DNA from: an uncultured Formosa sp.
GTDB lineage: Bacteria; Bacteroidota; Bacteroidia; Flavobacteriales; Flavobacteriaceae
NCBI RefSeq assembly: GCF_947500765.1
Contig: NZ_CANMTH010000002.1
Span: 434,001 to 498,000, forward strand
DNA length: 64,000 bases
Direction: 5' to 3'
Each line of letters opens with the position of its first letter. Within the stretch, counting starts at the first letter, position 1. Positions 8,137-17,512 of the stretch are shown one piece after another. The position numbers were made by a program, and so were the translations under genes. Below the pieces are notes generated by a model. That model ran no database searches. It was not told the origin of the DNA and saw nothing but the letters and a program-made list of their open reading frames with translations.

Positions 8137-9486
8137 ATGAAAATTATCATTGCAGGCGCTGGTGAAGTTGGATTTCATTTAGCTAAACTTTTATCTTACG
8201 AAGCTCAAGAAATTACATTAATAGATGTAAATAAGGAGAGTTTAACAAATGCAGATACGCATTTAGATATTAAGGTAATTAAAGGAGATTCTACATCTAT
8301 TTCTATTTTAAAAGATGCGCGAGTGTCTGAAAGTGACCTTGTTATTGCAGTAACTTCTTCTGAAACGACCAATATTACAGTTTGTGTTTTGGCTAAACAG
8401 CTAGGAGCAAAGAAGACTATAGCAAGAATTTCCAATACAGAGTTTATTAATCATAAAGATGAAGTTGGGTTTACCAAATTCGGTATTGATGAATTAATTT
8501 CTCCAGAGGCTTTAGCGGCTTCAGAAATTAAGTTGCTTTTAGATCAGTCTGCTTTTAATGATAGTTACGAGTTTGAAAACGGAGCGTTAACTATGGTAGG
8601 TTTAAACTTATCTAGTAGAATGACTTTTGTGGGGAAAACAGTAAAAGAAGCTGCCGAAATTTTTCCAGAAATTCGTTTTGTACCTATAGCAATTCAACGT
8701 TTTGGAACACAATATACAATTATTCCTAGAGGAGATACTGTATTTAAACAGGGGGATAATGTAGTGTTTATTACTGCTGAAGGTGGTGCAGAAGAACTTT
8801 GTAGACTTACAGGTAAAACATATACCGAAGTTAAAAATGTAATGATTTTAGGCGGTAGTAAAATCGGGTTTAAAGCTGCCCGAGATTTAAGTAACTCGTC
8901 TACACGTGTGAAGTTAATTGAAAAAGATAAAGAACGCGCTTTTGATCTTGCCGATGAGTTACCTAAAGTTTTAGTAATTAATGGAGATGGACGTAATGTA
9001 GATTTGCTAGAAGAAGAAAATCTTAGTGAAATGGATGCATTTATTGCGGTTACAGGAAATTCTGAAACAAATATTATGTCTTGTTTGGTCGCAAAATCTA
9101 AAGGGGTAAGAAAGACGATTGCTTTAGTCGAGAATATGGATTATTTCGAGTTGTCTCAATCTATAGGTATCGATACGCTTATTAATAAAAAACTTCTTGC
9201 AGCCAATAACATTTTTAGATACATTAGAAAAGGGGAAGTTGTAGCTATGACTAAACTGAATAATATGCATGCCGAATTGTTAGAGTTTAAAGTGAAATCT
9301 AAATCTATTATTAGTAATAAATTAATAAAAGATATAAATTTTCCGCGTTCAGCAATTATTGGAGGTATTATTAGAGATGATAAAGGTATTATAGCACTTG
9401 GAGATTTTAGAATTACTCAAGGCGATCGCGTGGTTGTGTGTTGTTTGCCACAATCTATTAAGCAAGTAGAAAAACTCTTTCTCTAG
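8137..9486 (+). CDS. trkA: Trk potassium uptake regulatory protein TrkA
   Basis: 449-residue cytoplasmic NAD(H)-binding gating subunit of the Trk K+ uptake system. The layout is the full-length two-lobed TrkA: RCK/Rossmann domain 1 begins MKIIIAGAGEVGFHLAKLLS, followed by a TrkA_C domain (about 140-220), Rossmann domain 2 (VMILGGSKIGFKAARDL, about 230-360) and a second TrkA_C domain to the end. Partner trkH starts four bases after its stop, so the two form an operon. A TATATTTG box lies 25 bases upstream. Confidence 0.95.
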   Translation: MKIIIAGAGEVGFHLAKLLSYEAQEITLIDVNKESLTNADTHLDIKVIKGDSTSISILKDARVSESDLVIAVTSSETTNITVCVLAKQLGAKKTIARISNTEFINHKDEVGFTKFGIDELISPEALAASEIKLLLDQSAFNDSYEFENGALTMVGLNLSSRMTFVGKTVKEAAEIFPEIRFVPIAIQRFGTQYTIIPRGDTVFKQGDNVVFITAEGGAEELCRLTGKTYTEVKNVMILGGSKIGFKAARDLSNSSTRVKLIEKDKERAFDLADELPKVLVINGDGRNVDLLEEENLSEMDAFIAVTGNSETNIMSCLVAKSKGVRKTIALVENMDYFELSQSIGIDTLINKKLLAANNIFRYIRKGEVVAMTKLNNMHAELLEFKVKSKSIISNKLIKDINFPRSAIIGGIIRDDKGIIALGDFRITQGDRVVVCCLPQSIKQVEKLFL

Positions 9487-9489
9487 TAT

Positions 9490-10983
9490 ATGAAATTAAA
9501 TCATAAAATTATTTTTTATTTCTTAGGATCTCTATTGTTATTCAATGGTGGTTTTATTTTGTTGTCGGCTATTGTTAGCTTGTTTTATGATGATGGTGTT
9601 ATCCTTAAATTATTTATTTCAGGATTCATTCCTATCGCTTTAGGTGCTATTATAATGTATAGTACTCGAGATCATAAAAAAGAAATAAATAAACGAGAAG
9701 GTTATATTATTGTCACTTTTGGCTGGTTAATCATGACATTATCCGGCACGCTACCCTATATTATTACACAAAGTATTCCTAATTTTACCGATGCTTTTTT
9801 TGAAACCATGTCTGGTTATACCACAACGGGGTCGTCTATTTTACATGATATTGAAATTATTCCGCATGGTGTGCTATTCTGGAGAAGTTTAACACATTGG
9901 ATAGGTGGCATGGGAATTATTGTATTGGCAATTGCTATACTTCCATTATTAGGAATAGGAGGAATGCAGTTATTTGCTGCTGAAGCTCCAGGACCAAGCG
10001 GAGATAAATTACACCCAAGAATTACAGATACCGCTAAACGTTTATGGCTAATTTATTTTGGTTATACAGTTGCCGAAACCATATTATTATGGGCTGCAGG
10101 AATGACGTTTTTCGATGCTATAAATCATGCTTTAGCAACTCTGTCTACAGGAGGGTTTTCTACCAAAAATGCAAGTGTAGCCTATTGGAATCATCAACCA
10201 ATTATACAATATATCATTATTGTTTTTATGTATCTGGCTGGTGCTAATTTTGTACTTAGTTATTTTGCTTTTAAAGGGAAGATTCAAAAGATTTTAAAAG
10301 ATGAAGAATTTAAACTGTATACTACATTTATAGCCATTTTTACAGTAATTGTAGCTTCTATTATTTATTTTAGAGCAGATTTAGGAATGTCTACTATTGG
10401 GCATCCAATGGTTTGGGGACAGGCAGAAAGTGCTTTTAGGCATGCCTTGTTTCAAGTTTTGTCTATTATTACAACTACAGGATTTGTTTCTGCAGATTAT
10501 ACGTTATGGACACATTTTCTAGTGGTGTTTTTCTTTGGTTTAATGTTTTTAGGAGGATCGGCAGGAAGTACATCTGGAGGTGTAAAAGTCGTGAGACACT
10601 TAATTATGATTAAAAACGGATTCATGGAATTTAAACGTTCGCTTCATCCTAACGCAGTATTGCCTGTGCGCTATAATAATAAAGCCGTTTCAGGAGAAAT
10701 TGTATTTAATGTTTTAGCTTTTTTTATACTATATATGTTGTCCTTTATTATTGGAGCCTTAGTGTTTTCTATGCTTGGTATTAATTTTGAATCAGCAGTC
10801 GGATTATCAGCCTCAAGTTTAGGAAACGTAGGTCCAGCTTTAGGAAACTTTGGCCCAGTAACAAATTATGCAGCATTACCCGCTTTTGGGAAATGGTGGT
10901 GTAGTTTTTTAATGCTTATCGGGCGTTTAGAACTGTTTACTGTACTGGTGCTGTTAACGCCTTTCTTTTGGAGGAATCGTTAG
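9490..10983 (+). CDS. trkH: Trk potassium transporter membrane subunit TrkH
   Basis: 497-residue polytopic membrane protein that forms the K+ pathway with TrkA as its regulator. Selectivity-filter segments of the four pore repeats are visible: MSGYTTTGSS, ATLSTGGFST, ITTTGFVSADY and ASSLGNVGPALGNFGPV. Other landmarks are SLTHWIGGMGIIVLAIAILP and LGGSAGSTSGGVKVVR. About ten hydrophobic segments run to the C-terminal RLELFTVLVLLTPFFWRNR. Directly downstream of trkA. Confidence 0.96.
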   Translation: MKLNHKIIFYFLGSLLLFNGGFILLSAIVSLFYDDGVILKLFISGFIPIALGAIIMYSTRDHKKEINKREGYIIVTFGWLIMTLSGTLPYIITQSIPNFTDAFFETMSGYTTTGSSILHDIEIIPHGVLFWRSLTHWIGGMGIIVLAIAILPLLGIGGMQLFAAEAPGPSGDKLHPRITDTAKRLWLIYFGYTVAETILLWAAGMTFFDAINHALATLSTGGFSTKNASVAYWNHQPIIQYIIIVFMYLAGANFVLSYFAFKGKIQKILKDEEFKLYTTFIAIFTVIVASIIYFRADLGMSTIGHPMVWGQAESAFRHALFQVLSIITTTGFVSADYTLWTHFLVVFFFGLMFLGGSAGSTSGGVKVVRHLIMIKNGFMEFKRSLHPNAVLPVRYNNKAVSGEIVFNVLAFFILYMLSFIIGALVFSMLGINFESAVGLSASSLGNVGPALGNFGPVTNYAALPAFGKWWCSFLMLIGRLELFTVLVLLTPFFWRNR

Positions 10984-11084
10984 TCGATTTTGTTTTGATC
11001 TTTTTTAAGTATAATGATTTTACTATGAGTTTATTATATTGAAATAATTTCTTATTTTGTATAGTAATTTTTAAATATCATTAG

Positions 11085-11357
11085 ATGAGTTTTGGAGGTG
11101 CAACACAGACAATGATAACAGCTTTAAAGAACAATAAGAAATTATTGCATAAAAGGAAATCGTTAAAAGATAATATGGGAGGCTATTCTGATGGTCGTAA
11201 TCCTGTTGAATTTAAAACGCCAAATGCTAATAATTTCGAATTAAGTAAGTTAAGGCGTGAACTTCAAAAAGAAAATAATCAAGTTTTTAATAAGAGAATA
11301 ACTTTGTTAATCACTTTTTTAATTATTTTAATAAGCGTACTTTATTTTTTTGCATAA
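11085..11357 (+). CDS. small conserved-type hypothetical protein with C-terminal membrane anchor
   Basis: 90 residues, no recognised domain. It opens MSFGGATQTMITALKNNKKLL, a start I associate with a small flavobacterial family, then has a basic, polar middle and a predicted helix (about 45-65) that runs into one C-terminal transmembrane segment (about 70-89, ITLLITFLIILISVLYFFA). This tail-anchored layout would leave the basic part in the cytoplasm. It has its own terminator at 11356-11390 and lies 101 bases after trkH, so it is probably separate from it. Function unknown. Confidence 0.75.
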   Translation: MSFGGATQTMITALKNNKKLLHKRKSLKDNMGGYSDGRNPVEFKTPNANNFELSKLRRELQKENNQVFNKRITLLITFLIILISVLYFFA

Positions 11358-11390
11358 AAAAGCCACTATCCTAAAATAGTGGCTTTTTTC
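11356..11390. terminator. bidirectional intrinsic terminator
   Basis: AGCCACTAT (11361-11369) pairs with ATAGTGGCT (11376-11384), with A run before and T run after, so it can stop both the small protein gene (plus) and the aminotransferase gene (minus). Confidence 0.88.
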
Positions 11391-11409
11391 AATAATTATA
11401 AATGTATTA

Positions 11410-12597
11410 TTAAGCAGTAACAGCTTCTTTAATACGTTTTAGAGCTTCAATAATAGTGTCTTGAGACGCTGCATAAGAAATACGGATACAGTTAGAGTTT
11501 CCGAAAGCTTCTCCAGTTACAGTTGCTACGTGAGCTTCTTCTAATAAATATAAAGAGAAGTCTGTAGCGTTATTTATTGTTTTTCCTCTTAAAGTTTTTC
11601 CGAAGTATTCAGAAACGTTAGGGAATACATAAAAAGCACCTTCAGGAATATTTGTTTTAAACCCGTCGATGTCGTTCAATAAATCTAAAATTAAATCACG
11701 TCTAACTTTAAATTCATCTACCATAAATTGAATACGTTCTGGAGATTCGTTTAATGCTGTAATTGTAGCACGTTGTGCAATACAGTTTGTTCCAGAAGTA
11801 ATTTGTCCTTGCATTTTAGTACACGCTTTAGCAATCCAGTCTGGAGCGCCAATATATCCAATTCTCCAACCTGTCATGGCAAAGGCTTTTGCAACACCAT
11901 TTACAGTAATTGTACGATCGTACATACTTGGAATAGCAGCAAAACTAAAGTGTTTTGTACCGTAGTTTATGTGTTCGTAAATTTCGTCTGAAAGGATAAA
12001 AATATTTGGATATTTTTCTAAAACTTCAGCTAAAGCACGGTATTCTGCTTCTGTGTAAATTGTTCCGCTTGGGTTGTTAGGCGAGTTAAAGAATACCATT
12101 TTCGTTTTAGGAGTAATGGCAGCTTCTAACTGTGCTGGCGTAATTTTAAAATCGTCTTCAATAGATGAAGGGATTTCTTTATAAGTCGCTTCACATAACG
12201 TTGCAATTGCAGAATAGCTTACCCAGTATGGTGCAGGTAACAATACTTCGTCTCCAGGGTTTAATAAAACCTGAGCCACATTTGCAATAGATTGTTTTGC
12301 TCCTGTAGAAACTACAATTTGAGCAGGTGTGTATGTTAAGTTGTTATCACGTTTAAATTTTGTAATTACAGCTTCTTTTAATTCAACATAACCATCAACT
12401 GGAGAGTATGAATTATAATTGTCGTTAATCGCTTGTATAGCAGCGTCCTTAATATAATCTGGAGTGTTAAAGTCAGGTTCTCCCAAACTTAATCCGATAA
12501 TATCAATACCTTGAGTTTTTAATTCACGTGCTTTTGCTGCCATGGCTAATGTTGCCGATGCAGGCAGACTTGTAATTCTGTCTGAAAGTTGATTCAT
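11410..12597 (-). CDS. class I pyridoxal-phosphate aminotransferase, aspartate-aminotransferase-like
   Basis: 395-residue fold-type I aminotransferase. Visible motifs: GLSLGEPDFNTPDYIKDAA, VSTGAKQSIANV (phosphate loop), PAPYWVSYSAIA, NSPNNPSGTIYTE, ILSDEIYEHINYG, the Schiff-base lysine in VNGVAKAFAMTGWRIGY, and the carboxylate-binding arginine in NCIRISYAAS. These match the subgroup I-gamma aspartate aminotransferases (Thermus/Bacillus type). Substrate cannot be fixed by sequence; aspartate with 2-oxoglutarate is most likely. The desaturase gene stops 11 bases upstream, so the two are probably co-transcribed. Confidence 0.93.
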   Translation of the reverse strand: MNQLSDRITSLPASATLAMAAKARELKTQGIDIIGLSLGEPDFNTPDYIKDAAIQAINDNYNSYSPVDGYVELKEAVITKFKRDNNLTYTPAQIVVSTGAKQSIANVAQVLLNPGDEVLLPAPYWVSYSAIATLCEATYKEIPSSIEDDFKITPAQLEAAITPKTKMVFFNSPNNPSGTIYTEAEYRALAEVLEKYPNIFILSDEIYEHINYGTKHFSFAAIPSMYDRTITVNGVAKAFAMTGWRIGYIGAPDWIAKACTKMQGQITSGTNCIAQRATITALNESPERIQFMVDEFKVRRDLILDLLNDIDGFKTNIPEGAFYVFPNVSEYFGKTLRGKTINNATDFSLYLLEEAHVATVTGEAFGNSNCIRISYAASQDTIIEALKRIKEAVTA

Positions 12598-12608
12598 TTA
12601 ATTAGTAG

Positions 12609-13709
12609 TTAAGATTGTAAAGCTGGTTTTCTACCCATTTCTCGTAAATAGTTAAAGTGTGCAGCAATAGCTTTACGGGTCGTTTTATATTCGTTGTAAG
12701 GTAAATTAAATTCTGTAGCAGTTTCTTTCACTATTTTAGCAATTTTAGAATAGTGAATGTGGCTAATGTGAGGGAAAATATGATGTTCCACTTGGTGGTT
12801 TAATCCTCCAGTGTACCAATTAATAATAGCGCTTTTTGCTCCAAAATTAACGGTTGTTTTAAGTTGGTGAATAGCCCATGTGTTTTTCATTGTACCATCT
12901 TCTTCAGGAAGTGGCATTTCTGCTTCTTCCATAACGTGTGCTAATTGAAAAACAACACTTAAAATTAAACCAGCAGTATAATGCATAATAAAAAAGCCAA
13001 TTAAAATTTTCCACCAAGCCAAATCTAAAACTACCATTGGTATAATAATCCAGATACTAACATAAATAATTTTTGAGATTACTAATTTGCTCCAATTCGC
13101 TATTGGGCTAGGGAATTTTCCATATGATAACTTACGTTTCATATAGCTTCTCATTTGTTTAATATCAGTAGTAATGGCCCAGTTTATAGTTAGTAAACCA
13201 TATAGCAAGACAGAATAGTAGTGTTGAAATTTATGATGCCATTTCCATTCAGAATGTCGGGAAAAACGCAAAACACGTCCAGCTTCTAAATCTTCATCAT
13301 GACCGTGAATATTTGTATAAGTGTGGTGTAATACATTGTGTTGTACTTGCCAATTGTAAACATTTCCAGCAAGAATATATATACTACTTCCCATTAATCG
13401 GTTAACCCAGTCTTTATTAGAGAAGGCTCCGTGATTTCCATCGTGCATTACATTCATTCCAACTCCAGCCATACCAATTCCCATTACAATGGTTAGAAGT
13501 AATTGTGCCCATTGTGGGATGTTTGTTGTTAAAATTAAAAAGTAAGGCGCTAAAAATATGGTAAACATGATTATGGTTTTTACCCATAATTTCCAGTTAC
13601 CAGTTCGTTTAACATTGTTTTCTTTAAAATACTCATTAACGCGTTTGTTCAGTGTTCTAAAAAATTTAGCCGGATCCTGACGTGAAAATGATAATACTTG
13701 TTTAGTCAT
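12609..13709 (-). CDS. membrane fatty-acid desaturase, front-end-like
   Basis: 366 residues from MTKQVLSFSRQ. Three histidine boxes bind the di-iron centre: HDGNHG, HNVLHH and HQVEHH, with four hydrophobic segments around them (for example TIIMFTIFLAPYFLILTT and IYVSIWIIIPMVVLDLAWW). The last box with Q in first place is the hallmark of front-end (delta-5/delta-6 type) desaturases, but there is no fused cytochrome b5 domain. Likely role is adding a double bond to a membrane acyl chain; position unknown. An alternative ATG lies at 13728-13730. The 13757-13764 box supports a promoter upstream; the aminotransferase follows in the same unit. Confidence 0.9.
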   Translation of the reverse strand: MTKQVLSFSRQDPAKFFRTLNKRVNEYFKENNVKRTGNWKLWVKTIIMFTIFLAPYFLILTTNIPQWAQLLLTIVMGIGMAGVGMNVMHDGNHGAFSNKDWVNRLMGSSIYILAGNVYNWQVQHNVLHHTYTNIHGHDEDLEAGRVLRFSRHSEWKWHHKFQHYYSVLLYGLLTINWAITTDIKQMRSYMKRKLSYGKFPSPIANWSKLVISKIIYVSIWIIIPMVVLDLAWWKILIGFFIMHYTAGLILSVVFQLAHVMEEAEMPLPEEDGTMKNTWAIHQLKTTVNFGAKSAIINWYTGGLNHQVEHHIFPHISHIHYSKIAKIVKETATEFNLPYNEYKTTRKAIAAHFNYLREMGRKPALQS

Positions 13710-13756
13710 AAAATATTTATTTAACAGCAACTAAATTAGGAGGTTGCTATTTTGGA

Positions 13757-13782
13757 CAAATATAATTAATAAAGCAGCGCAA
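13757..13782 (-). promoter_or_regulatory. promoter for the desaturase unit (TTG, 15 bases, TATATTTG)
   Basis: -7 box at 13757-13764 and a TTG at 13780-13782 on the minus strand. The 15-base spacing is slightly short of the usual 17-23, so the -33 part is uncertain. Confidence 0.45.
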
Positions 13783-13821
13783 CTTATTATTTAAATCATA
13801 AAAAAATGTTGTTAAAATGTA

Positions 13822-13829
13822 TATTTTTG
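13822..13829 (+). promoter_or_regulatory. -7 promoter box (TATTTTTG) for rsmG
   Basis: TANNTTTG match 16 bases upstream of the rsmG start codon; implies a leader of only about ten bases. Confidence 0.4.
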
Positions 13830-13845
13830 CCAAAAATTAAATGAA

Positions 13846-14475
13846 ATGGACCTTATTTTAAAGTACTTCCCGGATTTAACAGACGATCAGATTTCTAAGT
13901 TTCAGAAATTAGAAAGTTTATATCAAGATTGGAATTTAAAGATTAATGTGGTGTCTAGAAAAGATATTGATGAATTGTACTTACGTCACGTGTTGCATTC
14001 GTTGGGTATTGCAAAATTAATTTCATTTAAAGATGGCACTAAATTGATGGATGTTGGTACTGGCGGTGGTTTCCCTGGAATTCCTTTGGCAATTCTGTTC
14101 CCAGAATGTTCTTTTCATTTGGTAGATAGTATTGCTAAAAAATTAAAAGTAGTTTCTGATGTTGTTGAAGGTTTAGGATTAACCAATGTGAAAGTAACCC
14201 ACAGTCGTGTAGAAGAGATTAATGATAAGTATGATTTTATTGTAAGTCGTGCTGTTGCTGCTATGCCTACTTTTGTGTATTGGACTAAAGGAAAAATAGC
14301 CAAAGAACAACGAAATGACCTTAAAAATGGAATTATCTATCTTAAAGGTGGTGATTTAGCAGACGAGCTTCAAGACTATAAAACAGCTACAATATATAAT
14401 TTAAGTGATTATTTTGAGGAAGATTTTTATGAAACTAAAAAAATTGTTCATCTTCCCCTTAAGTATAAAGGTTAA
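13846..14475 (+). CDS. rsmG: 16S rRNA (guanine-527-N7)-methyltransferase
   Basis: 209-residue RsmG (GidB). Typical N-terminal helices (FQKLESLYQDWNLKINVVSRKD, split FQKLESLYQDWN, NVVSRKD), then LYLRHVLHSLGI, the SAM loop MDVGTGGGFPGIPLAILFP and the FHLVDSIAKKLKVV strand, with IVSRAVAAMP near the RNA-contacting end. It methylates G527 of 16S rRNA, which affects streptomycin sensitivity in other bacteria. The stop codon abuts that of the convergent lactonase-fold gene with no bases between. Confidence 0.95.
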   Translation: MDLILKYFPDLTDDQISKFQKLESLYQDWNLKINVVSRKDIDELYLRHVLHSLGIAKLISFKDGTKLMDVGTGGGFPGIPLAILFPECSFHLVDSIAKKLKVVSDVVEGLGLTNVKVTHSRVEEINDKYDFIVSRAVAAMPTFVYWTKGKIAKEQRNDLKNGIIYLKGGDLADELQDYKTATIYNLSDYFEEDFYETKKIVHLPLKYKG

Positions 14476-15597
14476 TTATTCAAATAAAATACAAGACGGT
14501 GTTGGCGCTTTAATTTCATCTACAAATGTTAATAGCCCACTGTCTTGATCTCTTTTGTACGATATTAAATTATCTGAATTTCGATTAGCAACTACTAGAA
14601 AATCTTCATTTGGAGACAATGCAAAATTTCTAGGTGTTTTTCCTCTTGTAGATTCATATCCTATTGCTGTTAATACACCGTTTTTACTATCGACTTTAAA
14701 AATGGTGATGCTGTTATGTTCACGATTAGAGGCGTATAGAAATTTACCGTCGGACGAAATATGAATGTCTGCACAATAAGAGTTACCTGTATAATCTTTA
14801 GGTAGCGTTGTTATGCTTTCTTTTGTAACGTATTTTTCATTTGCTGAGCGTTCTACTTTAGTTATGGTGTTATCTAATTCATTTATCACATAAATCCATT
14901 TATTATTTGGGTGAAATGTTAAATGTCTAGGTCCTGCGCCTTTAGGCATAAGTAATGTGTCTTGTAAGCTAGCTTTAAGTGTATTTGTATTTTTATCAAT
15001 TTTGTAAAACCATAAACTATTTGTACCTAGATCTACTGAAATAATGTCGTCGCTATTAGGAACACTATATACAGAATGTGCATGCGGACCTTCTTGTCTA
15101 GATGTTGTTCCCTTTCCTATGTGTTGTTTTATATTTAAGGTGTCGCTTAAATGTCCGTTGTCGTTTAATTTTAGAAGACTTACGCTTCCGCTTCCGTAGT
15201 TTGCAGCTAAGACGTAGTTGTCTTTGTTTGTTGTTACAAAGCAAGGATTCATTCCGCCAGAAGGCATTGTGTTATTTAAGATTAACGAATCTCCTTTAAT
15301 ATTAAAAGATGATATTGTACCTTGTTTTGGATCTAATTTGTTAGCCGCTATAAGGTGTTTTTTGTCTGCTGAAAAACTTAAAAAAGAAGGACTTTCTGTG
15401 ATTGCTTTAAGTCCTATTTCTGTAAAATATCCCTCTGAATTTAATTCGTATTTATAAATACCTTTACTGTCTTTATTTGTATAAGTTCCTACATAAAAAG
15501 GAATGCTTTCAGGTTGTATTTCTGGAGTTGATTTTTTTGAGTTACAACTTGTAAAAAGGCATAAGGAAAGACCTAAAATAGATAAAAACGTTTTCAT
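14476..15597 (-). CDS. lactonase-family seven-bladed beta-propeller lipoprotein
   Basis: 373 residues with a lipoprotein signal (LGLSLCLFTSC, lipidation at Cys19) and the repeated blades of the 6-phosphogluconolactonase YbhE/Pgl family: PFYVGTYTNKDSKGIYKY at the front, PSFLSFSADKKHLIAANKLD, EGPHAHSVYSVPN, GAGPRHLTFHPNNKWIYVINEL, SSDGKFLYASNREHNSITIF and GKTPRNFALSPNEDFLVVANR. Cytoplasmic Pgl hydrolyses 6-phosphogluconolactone; a lipidated, presumably periplasm-facing or surface copy would act on a different lactone, so I do not name it pgl. No gene of the pentose-phosphate pathway is adjacent. Confidence 0.88.
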   Translation of the reverse strand: MKTFLSILGLSLCLFTSCNSKKSTPEIQPESIPFYVGTYTNKDSKGIYKYELNSEGYFTEIGLKAITESPSFLSFSADKKHLIAANKLDPKQGTISSFNIKGDSLILNNTMPSGGMNPCFVTTNKDNYVLAANYGSGSVSLLKLNDNGHLSDTLNIKQHIGKGTTSRQEGPHAHSVYSVPNSDDIISVDLGTNSLWFYKIDKNTNTLKASLQDTLLMPKGAGPRHLTFHPNNKWIYVINELDNTITKVERSANEKYVTKESITTLPKDYTGNSYCADIHISSDGKFLYASNREHNSITIFKVDSKNGVLTAIGYESTRGKTPRNFALSPNEDFLVVANRNSDNLISYKRDQDSGLLTFVDEIKAPTPSCILFE

Positions 15598-15660
15598 GTT
15601 TTGGGTTATTTGTTTGTGGCACTAATTTAAGAATAATTCTGTCCAAGAAAAAATGAGATA

Positions 15661-15692
15661 AAAAAACCTGTCTAATTTTTTAGACAGGTTTA
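15661..15692 (-). terminator. intrinsic terminator after pruA
   Basis: AACCTGTCTAA (15665-15675) pairs with TTAGACAGGTT (15680-15690) around TTTT; minus-strand T run follows. Ends the pruA message. Confidence 0.88.
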
Positions 15693-15713
15693 TAATGTAA
15701 ATTTTAAAATAAC

Positions 15714-17342
15714 TTATTCACCTAAAAATGGGTAACGGTAATCTGTAGGTGTTACAAATGTTTCTTTTATCATACGTGGAGAAATCCAACGCAGTAAGTT
15801 CTGAGCGCTTCCTGCTTTATCGTTAGTTCCAGAAGCTCTAGCACCACCAAATGGTTGCATTCCAACAACTGCACCTGTAGGTTTGTCGTTTATATAAAAG
15901 TTTCCTGCTGCATTTTGTAAAGCTGTAGTTGCTTCTATAACAGCATACCGGTCTTGAGCTAAAATGGCACCAGTTAGTGCGTATTCGCTAGTTTCGTCAA
16001 CTAATTTTAAGGTTTCGCTGTAGGCGTCATCTTCAAATACATAAATAGTCATTACAGGGCCAAATAGCTCTGTACTCATTGTTGTGTATTTAGGATTTGT
16101 TGTTAAGATTACGGTAGGTTCTACAAAGTATCCTTTACTCTTATCGTATCCACCTCCAACTATAATTTCAGCATCAGTATCTGCTTTAGCTTGGTCTATA
16201 TATTTAGCTAATTTATCGAAAGAACCTTCATGGATAACAGCTGTTACAAAGTTGCTAAAATCTTCAGGAGATCCTTGTTTAAATGAGTTTACATCTTCAA
16301 TTACGTAAGCTTTAACTTCTTCCCAAATACTTTTAGAAATATAAGCGCGAGAAGCGGCACTACATTTTTGTCCTTGGAATTCGAAAGCTCCTCTTACAAT
16401 AGCTGTTGCTACTTGTTTCGGTTTCGCTGTTTTATGGGCAACAATAAAATCTTTACCACCTGTTTCTCCTACAATTCTCGGATATGTTTTGTAGTTGTGA
16501 ATATTGTTACCAATTTTTTTCCATAGCTCTTTAAATACATATGTAGAACCTGTAAAATGTAATCCAGAGAAATCTGGACTAGATAACACAACATCGGTAA
16601 TCATTTCTGCATCTCCAAAAACCACATTTATTACTCCTGGAGGAACACCTGCGTCTTTAAAAACATCCATAATTACTTTTGCAGAAAATACTTGGCTATC
16701 ACTTGGTTTCCAAACTACAACATTTCCCATTAAAGCCATGCAGGCAGGTAGGTTTCCAGCAATAGCAGTAAAGTTAAATGGTGTTACTGCATATGTAAAA
16801 CCTTCAAGAGGTCTGTATTCTACTTTATTCCAAGCGTCGCTTGTGCTTTCTGGTTGTTCATGATAGATGTCTGTCATGTACTGCACATTAAAACGTAAGA
16901 AATCTATCAATTCGCAAGCCGAATCAATTTCTGCTTGGTGTATTGTTTTAGATTGCGCAATCATAGTTGCAGCATTTATTTTATCGCGGTAAGGTCCTTG
17001 GATAAGTTCTGCTGCTTTTAAGAAAATACCAGCACGGTGTTCCCAAGGCATTTGAGACCAGGCTTTTCTCGCTTCAAGAGCTGTAGCTATGGCGTCTTCT
17101 ACATGCGATTTTTCTGCTAAATGATATTGACCAACACTGTGTTTGTGGTCGTGAGGCGGAGACATTGTTCTGGTATTTCCAGTTTTTACGTCTTTTCCGT
17201 TAATATATAAAGGTACATCAACTTTACTATTAAAAAGTTCCTTGTAGGCAGCTTGTACAGCTTCACGTTCTGGAGTTCCAGGCGCATAACTTCTTACAGG
17301 TTCGTTAATGGCAATTGGTGTATTAAAAAATCCTTTTCCCAT
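15714..17342 (-). CDS. pruA: L-glutamate gamma-semialdehyde (1-pyrroline-5-carboxylate) dehydrogenase
   Basis: 542-residue aldehyde dehydrogenase that oxidises glutamate semialdehyde to glutamate with NAD+, the second step of proline breakdown. Motifs: EGFTYAVTPFNFTAIAGNLP, WKPSDSQVFSAKVI, LHFTGSTYVFKELWKKI, the general base glutamate in RIVGETGGKDFIVAH, and the nucleophile cysteine in GAFEFQGQKCSAASRAYIS. The C-terminal NDKPTGAVVGMQPFGGARASGTNDKAG (read in two pieces: NDKPTGAVVGMQPFGG, ARASGTNDKAG) is typical of this subfamily. It is a stand-alone enzyme, not fused to proline dehydrogenase, which is not in the window. Its own promoter box and terminator make it a single-gene unit. Confidence 0.95.
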   Translation of the reverse strand: MGKGFFNTPIAINEPVRSYAPGTPEREAVQAAYKELFNSKVDVPLYINGKDVKTGNTRTMSPPHDHKHSVGQYHLAEKSHVEDAIATALEARKAWSQMPWEHRAGIFLKAAELIQGPYRDKINAATMIAQSKTIHQAEIDSACELIDFLRFNVQYMTDIYHEQPESTSDAWNKVEYRPLEGFTYAVTPFNFTAIAGNLPACMALMGNVVVWKPSDSQVFSAKVIMDVFKDAGVPPGVINVVFGDAEMITDVVLSSPDFSGLHFTGSTYVFKELWKKIGNNIHNYKTYPRIVGETGGKDFIVAHKTAKPKQVATAIVRGAFEFQGQKCSAASRAYISKSIWEEVKAYVIEDVNSFKQGSPEDFSNFVTAVIHEGSFDKLAKYIDQAKADTDAEIIVGGGYDKSKGYFVEPTVILTTNPKYTTMSTELFGPVMTIYVFEDDAYSETLKLVDETSEYALTGAILAQDRYAVIEATTALQNAAGNFYINDKPTGAVVGMQPFGGARASGTNDKAGSAQNLLRWISPRMIKETFVTPTDYRYPFLGE

Positions 17343-17377
17343 AATGCAATTGAGTTTATAAATATGTTAGATTCAAA

Positions 17378-17385
17378 CAAAGTTA
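17378..17385 (-). promoter_or_regulatory. -7 promoter box (TAACTTTG) for pruA
   Basis: TANNTTTG match on the minus strand, 35 bases upstream of the pruA start. No TTG at usual spacing. Confidence 0.4.
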
Positions 17386-17512
17386 CATTTTTTTAACGGG
17401 AATAGTAGTGCGATAAATTCCTAAAAAGCCGTTAAATATTGGACTTTTAAAAATTTTAAAAGTGAAGGATTGAAAGATTGATAAAATTTTATAAAATTAA
17501 GATGTCGGACTT

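Noticed and set aside
15218..15457. 79-codon plus-strand frame within the lactonase-fold gene
   Set aside because: Antisense shadow; the beta-propeller repeats are on the minus strand.
14476..15597. Naming the propeller protein 6-phosphogluconolactonase (pgl)
   Set aside because: The lipoprotein signal puts it outside the cytoplasm, where that substrate is not expected.
17443..17463. ACTTTTAAAA palindrome as an operator
   Set aside because: AT-only stem in AT-rich DNA; just as likely chance or a weak terminator of apaG.
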